A stretch of 64,000 nt of DNA, taken from NCBI GenBank assembly GCA_002633025.1, contig NMRB01000187.1, positions 490,048 to 554,047 on the forward strand, read 5' to 3'. Of this stretch, positions 57,140 through 64,000 are shown in pieces. The position numbers and the translations under genes are program-made. The notes beneath the pieces were generated by a model, which saw only the letters and a list, made by a program, of their open reading frames with translations, did no database searches and was not told where the DNA came from. This DNA comes from Notospermus geniculatus. Taxonomy: Eukaryota; Nemertea; Pilidiophora; Heteronemertea; Lineidae. How positions within the stretch are numbered: position 1 is the stretch's first letter; each line of letters begins with the position of its first letter.

Positions 57140-59559
57140 ATGGCAAAAGTGGAAATTGTGAGAAAACATGCTGCATCAACTCTGGCAGAAGGTCCTCATT
57201 GGGTCGAAGATGAGCAGTCTTTGCTTTATGTGGACGTCAAGGCAGGGGGTGTGAATCTCTGGAACACACAGACCAACTCTCAAGTATCAGTTGAATTTGG
57301 TGAGTAATGCAGCTGAGGTCAATTGATGTGGTTCGTGTAGTAGAATCTTCGTATCATTTAGCGTTTTTTCGAGAAATCGACACTTTTGTCAGTTTGGGCG
57401 ACGATCGCGATGTAGGCTATGGACGATTGTGTAGCAAGCACTCGTAAAAACTGAAAGTCTGTGTCAGAAAGAACGATGGCACAGAAAGAAATCATGCCCA
57501 GTGGAAAATCTCACTTTTAAACGATTCTCGCCCTGGAAACTATGGCAACAAACTTAGAACTAACAGAGGTTTTAGGAATATTTTCAAACCTGAAAGGTAT
57601 CTTTTACTGAGTGTGGAAAAGATAAATTCAGAGCCAGTTGTCACTTTAATACATTGAGAAGGGTAGACACTGCAGCTTACGGCTTGCAAACGGCTGGTTG
57701 TCCCATTCGAATGAGGCGGCGAATGCTGGAATCACGCTCCCGCCATTTTTTGGCAGACAGTAGTCTCGCTTCCAGTTGACTGCTACCATATCTGTGCATG
57801 TGCGTGCAATGTATGCAATGTATGGGTGGTAACAGATCAGTTGTGAGGATGGCTGTTACGTTTGTGGCTGCACTCCCACTGATGCAACATTTGCACTATA
57901 GACATATCAAAATCATCGCGCCTCAAACGTTTTGTTGGCATCGTTATATGAAAATGCATTCTTTAGAATTTTGATTTGGGGCCATGGAATTCTATCGTAA
58001 TAACCGAATTTTCGTTAAAACAATTTCGTTATAAAGAAGTATTTTTAATGCAATTTACCGGTAGGGCCTACATGTACGATACAAAAACTGGGCTGCGAAA
58101 TCACTTTACCGGTGCTAACCGGGGACTACGAAATCACCCGGCGTTACCATGGTTACAAGCGAGTTTTCGTTATAAGCCGAATCGTTATAACGGGGTTCGA
58201 CTGACTACTGTACAATGAGCTCAGAAAAGACACAGTATCACTCTGAGGAGTAGTAACGTTCATTTTTGTTTCGTTTTTCAGCGGACTCTTATGCAACCTT
58301 TGCTGTTCCACACAGAAAAGGTGGCATCGTGGCAGGAATTGGGAAGAAGTTTATGCATTTTAACTGGAGTGACGTCCCATCAGAGCGAAAGGTCATAGCC
58401 GAGGTTGAACAGGAAAAGGGTCCTAGTACTCGATTAAATGATGGCAAATGTGATCCAGCTGGACGTATATTTAGTGGTAACAACAAACTTCTTTTTATTG
58501 CAGACATATTTCAAACATGTGATGTATACATCCTGTAGATTCTTCTTTTAAGGAAGAATGTTGGAGGCATTGCTTCCTCTGTTAACAGCTCATCATATCC
58601 ATATTCTTTTCAGGAACAATGGCAATAGAGACATCGCCAGGTGTCCGGCCTCCCAATCTTGGAAGTCTGTACTTATTGGGCAAAGATGGTGAAGTCAGAA
58701 ATCGGATGAGCCCAGTTACTCTCTCAAATGGTCTTGGATGGACTAAAGATGCACGCACTATGTTCTTCGTCGACAGTCTGCCAGGATATCTGTATGCCTT
58801 TGACTATGACATTAATACTGCGGACATCAGTAAGTAATACTTGAGATTGGGATACCCATGTGTAAAGGAGTACTAGGGTACTCTATCTTGTGGGGCTGTG
58901 GATTGCAGACACTTGACTGGCTTGGTATCTTACAACTCTTCTCTGTAACTGACCATATTTTATCATTTGTGCAGAAAATTTCTATCTCTGACTATTGAAT
59001 TGAATGTCTGAATGACCCAGTATAATGTCTGTGAACTTGACAACTCTTTCCTTGCAGCAAATCAAAGAACTGTCTATGATTTCTCCAAGACACCCAAGTT
59101 AGGTATTCCTGATGGCATATGTATGGATGCTGATGATAACATCTGGATTGCCTGCTTCAATGTTGGCATGGTGATACAGATGGATCCTAAAGTTGGTAAG
59201 TTTTCAACAGGGGCGAGTGAGAAATCTGGGCTGAGATATGATGACAACTGGCACTGGCAGATCTCTCCAGCAATAAAAGGAACACTTGAATAGACTGACT
59301 GTTGGCGCTGAAAATCTAATTCATTGATGTCAAATTCTTGCTTCCAGGTAAAATTCTGAGGACAATTGAGATCCCAGCCAAGAAAGTGACATTCTGTTGT
59401 TTTGGAGGAAAGAACTATGATGAGTTATATGTAACAAGCAGTTGCTATGGTTATACCAAAGAGGAGATGGCCGCCAAGGATCCATTGGGTGGGACAATCT
59501 TTAAAGTCAGTGGCCTTGGCGTTAAGGGTTTGCCAGGTGTGTCCTATGATGGCGTCTAA
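57140..59559 (+). CDS. RGN: Regucalcin / SMP-30 family protein, copy 2
   Basis: Five exons with the same lengths as copy 1: 57140-57299, 58282-58476, 58614-58829, 59058-59195 and 59348-59559; 306 residues, stop TAA. It keeps the metal ligands (Glu17 in AEGPHW, Asn157, Asp209) and all three pocket residues (Arg104, Asn106, Glu124). Differences from copy 1 are few, for example STLAEG for STVGEG, LLGKDGEV for SLDKDGEV, and KVTFCCF for RVTSCCF. Introns 2-4 are also clearly alike between copies, so the duplication is recent. Intron 1 has a ttataacg-type inverted-repeat remnant at about 57985-58215 near its end. A paralogue by tandem duplication is the obvious reading, and it should be functional if transcribed. 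Confidence 0.95.
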
Positions 59560-60032
59560 ATAAGGATAGGCAGTACCCCAGGGTCTCAAGCCGCAGGCTT
59601 CAGCAACTATTCAAATATGAGCCCTCAAGACAATATCATCTGCCTGAATGGATAAAGATATCTAGCAAATATAACAATAATTTTAGAATTTTTCAATGAT
59701 CAATGGTGCTTCAGCTTGTGGTGTTTAACTTGTTTATAAATTATACCTGCAATATGATATACATTGTAGTAGGCTACTTTTTGCAGAAATGGTACCTGTG
59801 CACATTCTGCAGTTTTGCTTTATGTTATTGGATAAGAATACATGCTTTCTTTTTTTGATCAATCATGTTTTAGTCCTTCTTTTGTTCAATTCAAGGGAGG
59901 ATCCCAGCAATCACATGTGATTTCTTCGTGGCGACCACATTCATCACCAGATTCACAAATTACGAATACATGTACATGTAGTTTATTGTACATTTATTGT
60001 ATAAAACAGATTTACATTGGTTGGAAATACAC

Positions 60033-60038
60033 AATAAA
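60033..60038 (+). terminator. AATAAA poly(A) signal, regucalcin copy 2
   Basis: AATAAA at 60033 lies in the same conserved context as the copy 1 signal at 56105. Confidence 0.5.
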
Positions 60039-60596
60039 CTGTGCAAAAAAGTAAGACATAACAGACAAAGCGTCGGTGAAAAGGTGCCGTGTCTTGGCAA
60101 TAGGCCTACACAGAGATGAATGAACATACCATGGGCCTGCTTGTGTGGTGCCAAGACACGCAACGTTCATTTTTTTACAACAACAATAAAAAATGTAGGC
60201 GAAAAAATGAGGACAGGCTGAGGTTCCAGACAACTTATAGGCCTTGTCATGTTTGTGCTGTATGTTTGTGTGTTGAGGCATAGCAGACCTGAAATTTAAG
60301 TAAAAATACAGGCCGGCTCCCCCAGCATAGATATATCCAGATCGGAATGTTCCGTTCCGTTCCGCTAATTCCAGTAAGCCGCGTGTGCTCAGATGTCTGT
60401 GCTGTAATTGTTTCATGTTTAGGCCGAGCAGACCTGAAATTTAAGTACATGTAAAAGTAGGTAGTGGGTTATTTTGTTGTGATGTGTATTGCATTTTTGC
60501 TATAGATATTCGTATTGTTTTGTTTTAGTAATATATTGACATGTCAATATGGTAACTTGTAAGTCTTATCTTCTTATGGCAGGAAAAAAGTGGATA

Positions 60597-63100
60597 ATGG
60601 CAAAAGTGGAAATTGTGAGAAAACATGCTGCATCAACTCTGGCAGAAGGTCCTCATTGGGTCGAAGATGAGCAGTCTTTGCTTTATGTGGACGTCGAGGC
60701 AGGGGGTGTGAATCTCTGGAACACACAGACCAACTCTCAGGTATCAGTTGAATTTGGTGAGTAATGCTATGAGAAGACGTCCTTTGAAAAGATTCTGGAT
60801 ACACCGGTACTGCACGAGAGAAGAAACAGCAATGTTGCATTATACAGTCGAACTAACCCCGTTATAACGAATCTCAGGTGACTAGAAATTTTTGTTCACA
60901 TGACGTTTTTTCAAACCTGAAAGGTATCTTTTACTGAGCGTCAAGGAGGAAAATATTTACCGGTACCTTGGAGGAATTAATTCCTCCAAGCCGGTGTACT
61001 AAATTCAGAGCCAGTTGTCACTCTCTTAAAGATAATATATCACGGATATTTTCGCGGGCCACGAAAATCACTGTTTATTTACATTTTGTTTGTTTATTTC
61101 TCGTTTTTCTTTGTCTTATGAGTAATTTGTTGGTGGCGTGCCCCTCTAGAAATTCTCTTGATACTGAAAATATTCAATTTGGTGGGTTGGCATGTCCCAA
61201 AAGTCCCAAAAAACATAATGTAAACATCAATGTTTACAAACATTAAACGTAAACAATGAAGTCGTGATATATTATCTTTAATACATTGAGAAGGGTAGAC
61301 ACTGCAGCTTATTACGGTTTGCAAACGGCTGGTTGTCCCATTCGAATCAGGCGGCGAATGCTGGAATCACGCCCGCGGGGGGGGGGGGTCACTCCCCATA
61401 AAGTGTGTTGCACATCAGTGTACTCCACTTTTTTCATAAGCCCCTTTCAGCTAGTGATAACAGCAATTTTGAATCCCCACCCCTTTCGGCTGGGTACTTC
61501 TCAATCCCCGCCCCCTAAAGCTGGGTAGGCCTACTCTGCAATCCCCACCCCTAAGCAGCAGCGCTAAGTTTCGGTCCAGAGATAGTTTTTAGTTTAGAAA
61601 CGTGCCACCCCTGTTACGATGGACGACGACGACGGACGACACACCATGAGAGAAGCTCACCTCTGTGAAACCGGGGACTGTGAAATCACCCGGCGTTACA
61701 AGCGAGTTTTCGTAAAGCCGAATCATTATAACGGGGTACTGTATACTGTACAATGATCTCAGAAAAGACACAATATCACCACGAGGAGTAGTAACTTTAT
61801 GTTTCTTTTTTCAGCGGATTCTTATGCAAACTTTGCTGTTCCACACAGAAAAGGTGGCATTGTGGCAGGAACTGGGAAGAAGTTTATGCATTTTAACTGG
61901 AGTGACGTCCCATCAGAGCGAAAGGTCATAGCCGAGGTCGAACAGGAAAAGGGTCCTAGTACCTATTTAAATGACGGCAAATGTGATCCAGCTGGACGTA
62001 TATTTAGTGGTAAGAACAACTTCTTTTTCTTTCTTTTCTTCTTTTTCTTTTTATTTCAATCATGTGATGTAAATATAGATATACATCCTGTAGATTCTTC
62101 TTTTCAGGAAGAATGTTGATAGAGGCATTGCTTCCTCTGTTAACAGCTTATCATCTTTTCAGGAACAATGGCGAAACAGACATCACCATTTGTCTGGCCT
62201 CCCAATCTTGGAAGTCTGTACTCATTGGACAAAGATGGTCGAGTCAGAAATCGAATGAGCCCTGTTACTCTGTCAAATGGTCTTGGATGGACTAAAGATG
62301 CACGCACTATGTTCTTCGTCGACAGTGTGCCAGGATATCTGTATGCCTTTGACTATGACATTAATACTGCGGACATCAGTAAGTAATACTTGAGATTGGG
62401 ATACCCATGTGTAAAGGAGTACTAGGGTACTCTATCTTGTGGGGCTGCGGATTGCAGACACTCGACTTGCTTGGTATCTTACAACTCTTCTCTGTACAAA
62501 CTGACCATATTTTATCATTTGTGCAGAAAATTTCTATCTCTGACTGTTGAAGTGAATGTCTGAATGATCCAGTATAATGTCTGTGAACTTGATAACTCTT
62601 TCCTTGCAGCAAATCAAAGAATTGTCTATGATTTCTCCAAGACACCCAAGTTAGGTATTCCTGATGGCATATGTATGGATGCTGATGATAACATCTGGAT
62701 TGCCTGCTTCAATGTTGGCATGGTGATACAGATGGATCCTAAAGTTGGTAAGTTTTCAACAAGGGCGTGTGAGAAATCTGGGCTGAGATATGATGACAAC
62801 TGGCACTGGCAGATCTCTCCAGCAATGAAAGGAACACTTTGACCGACTTTTGGAACTGAAAATCTAATTGTCGAATTCTTGCTTCCAGGTAAAATTCTGA
62901 GGACAATTGAGATCCCAGCCAAGAGAGTGACATCCTGTTGTTTTGGAGGAAAGAACTATGATGAGTTGTATGTAACAAGCAGTTGCTATGGTTATACCAA
63001 AGAGGAGATGGCCGCCAAGGATCCATTGGGTGGGACAATCTTTAAAGTCAGTGGCCTTGGCGTTAAGGGTTTGCCAGGTGTGTCCTATGATGGCGTCTAA
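60597..63100 (+). CDS. RGN: Regucalcin / SMP-30 family protein, copy 3 (altered pocket)
   Basis: Five exons: 60597-60756, 61815-62009, 62163-62378, 62610-62747 and 62889-63100; same lengths and phases as copies 1 and 2, 306 residues, stop TAA. The metal ligands Glu17, Asn157 and Asp209 are intact. Two substrate-contact positions differ: Arg104 is Tyr (STYLNDGK) and Glu124 is Gln (GTMAKQTSPF). Nearby residues have also changed (SPFVWPPNLG against SPGVLPHNLG). Splice sites and reading frame are intact, so this is not an obvious pseudogene. A changed or lost lactonase activity is an inference. Introns and the 3' flank carry insertions that the other copies lack. Confidence 0.94.
60843..61741. 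mobile_element. ttataacg-ended element in copy 3 intron 1
   Basis: The ends cccgttataacga and ttataacgggg are inverses, framed by acagtcgaa on the left and tactgtat on the right. A related remnant sits at about 57985-58215 in copy 2. The interior contains other insertions, including the hairpin at 61026-61281 and a G run at about 61378. Confidence 0.5.
61026..61281. mobile_element. Foldback insertion, present in copy 3, absent in copy 2
   Basis: The ends ttaaagataatatatcacg and cgtgatatattatctttaa are perfect inverses. Copy 2 reads straight through at the matching place (agttgtcactttaatacattg), which makes this a precise insertion of about 255 bp. Confidence 0.88.
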
Positions 63101-63162
63101 ATGAGGACGAGCAGTACCCCAGGGCCTCAAGCCGAAGGCTTCAGCAACAATCTGCCTGAATG

Positions 63163-63168
63163 AATAAA
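63163..63168 (+). terminator. AATAAA, candidate poly(A) signal, regucalcin copy 3
   Basis: The copy 3 sequence is tgaataaag where copies 1 and 2 have tggataaag, so a new AATAAA has arisen 63 bases after the stop. The distal signal used by copies 1 and 2 is not retained beyond 63755. Confidence 0.4.
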
Positions 63169-63222
63169 GATTTAGGAAATATAACGATAATAAATTATTA
63201 ATTTTAGAATTTTTCATTGATC

Positions 63223-63509
63223 AGGCAAGACTTTTTTTATGACTTTTTTCTTGGACATATCTACAGACAAATTACGTAAGGAGGAAAAAAATAAAATAAA
63301 TATTTTTTTCTCTCACTTTGCATGCTTTGTGGTGCGAGATTAGACTGGTTCCTGTCTTTGCCGCTCCACTCTTGCGACGCTGATGTCCATTCGAGGAACA
63401 GTATTTCAACCATCGGCAGATCCGTGAAATGGGGAAAAATTTAATCTTTATTTTTTTTGATTTTCTTGTTTTGCGCATCTGCAAAACAAGTCATAAAAAA
63501 GTCTCGCCT
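63223..63509. mobile_element. Foldback insertion in the 3' flank of copy 3
   Basis: The ends aggcaagacttttttta and aaaaaagtctcgcct are near inverses. Copies 1 and 2 have continuous sequence at this point (cagtcaatggtgctt, gatcaatggtgctt), so about 287 bp were inserted in copy 3 only. AT-rich, non-coding. Confidence 0.82.
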
Positions 63510-63755
63510 AGGCTAAATGGTGCTTCAGCTTGTGTTTAACTTGTTTATAAATTACCTGCAATATGCCATAGTACTTTTTGCAGAAATGGTACCTGTGCAC
63601 ATTCTGCAGTTTTACTTTGTGTTATTGGATAAAAATACTTTCTTTTTTTGATCAATCATGTTTTAGTCCTTCTTTTGTTCAATTCAAGGGAGGATCCCAG
63701 CAATCACATGTGATTTCTTCGTGGCGACCACATTCCATCACCAGATTCACAAACA

Positions 63756-64000
63756 CTGTAAACTTCTAGCTATTTAGCACAACTGCACATGTAGGCCTAC
63801 TGAGAAATCACAACCTCCCGCTTTGGGAAAGCACTACATGTACCCTCCCCATGGAATGTTCAGTCCACCCTGTTCATCATTTGACACAGGACAAAGACAA
63901 GAGCAACGTATTTCAATTCATGATACTACATTATTTCACATGTTCAGGGTACAAAGTCACACAACCTCACAAATTACCTGACATCTGATGACAACAACAT
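63756..64000. other. Unique sequence after the last duplication unit
   Basis: The similarity to copies 1 and 2 stops at accagattcacaaa near 63755. The remaining 245 bases show no gene or repeat that I can identify. Confidence 0.6.

Larger units (their letters stand above)
53030..63755 (+). repeat. Three tandem duplication units carrying regucalcin
   Basis: Units of roughly 3.2-4 kb begin in a gaggttccagacaa-type block upstream of each gene (about 52985, 56210 and 60220) and end in the shared 3' block with gcaatcacatgtgatttcttcg. Coding exons are the most alike, and introns 2-4 and the 3' blocks are also alignable. Unit lengths differ mainly because of separate mobile-element insertions. Confidence 0.9.

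Noticed and set aside
62864-63217. 117-codon minus-strand ORF over regucalcin copy 3 (similar ones at 55398 and 55273)
   Set aside because: It is the antisense of conserved exon 5 and its flank, recurs at each copy only because the gene is duplicated, and has no protein-like features of its own.

Overview
This is animal nuclear DNA: split genes with GT..AG introns, polyadenylation signals, tRNA-derived SINEs and very many short inverted-repeat (foldback/MITE) elements. Short words such as taggcctac, accggta and acatgta recur throughout, as is common in invertebrate deuterostomes. An echinoderm, hemichordate or cephalochordate is my best guess, but the species cannot be named from sequence alone. 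One N at about 37250 marks it as a draft assembly.

Layout. (1) 1-8600: a repeat-rich plus-strand region. It holds diverged tandem copies of exon-like segments, a ~1.05 kb tandem duplication that carries a foldback element in each copy, three tandem arrays (57, ~195 and 97 bp units) and a terminal 100-codon ORF with a poly(A) signal. No known gene was recognised here. (2) 8700-10444: foldback elements and the probable 3' UTR of the next gene. (3) 10445-52130, minus strand: one very large gene, the SZT2 homologue, which I could trace through 62 coding exons (about 4,080 codons) from an ATG at 52130 to a TGA at 10445. Exon phases agree across nearly the whole model. Two places do not join cleanly: a frameshift inside exon 3, and a missing piece between exons 8 and 9, where a MITE sits in the intron. 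(4) 52131-53174: the intergenic space between divergently transcribed genes. (5) 53175-63100, plus strand: three tandem regucalcin/SMP-30 genes, each intact, each with five coding exons of identical length (160, 195, 216, 138 and 212 bp) and 306 residues. (6) 63101-64000: 3' flank of the third copy.

Biology. SZT2 is a subunit of KICSTOR, which tethers GATOR1 to lysosomes and lets amino-acid shortage shut down mTORC1. Regucalcin/SMP-30 proteins are six-bladed beta-propeller lactonases that bind a divalent metal. The two loci are neighbours, and nothing in the sequence shows a functional link.

Most notable points. Regucalcin copy 3 has changed two substrate-pocket residues while keeping the metal ligands. 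The three regucalcin copies also act as a natural empty-site/filled-site comparison that exposes at least four mobile-element insertions, one with a perfect 8-bp target duplication and a telomere-like (CCCTAA)n core. SZT2 also contains four very short phase-1 symmetric exons that look like cassette exons.
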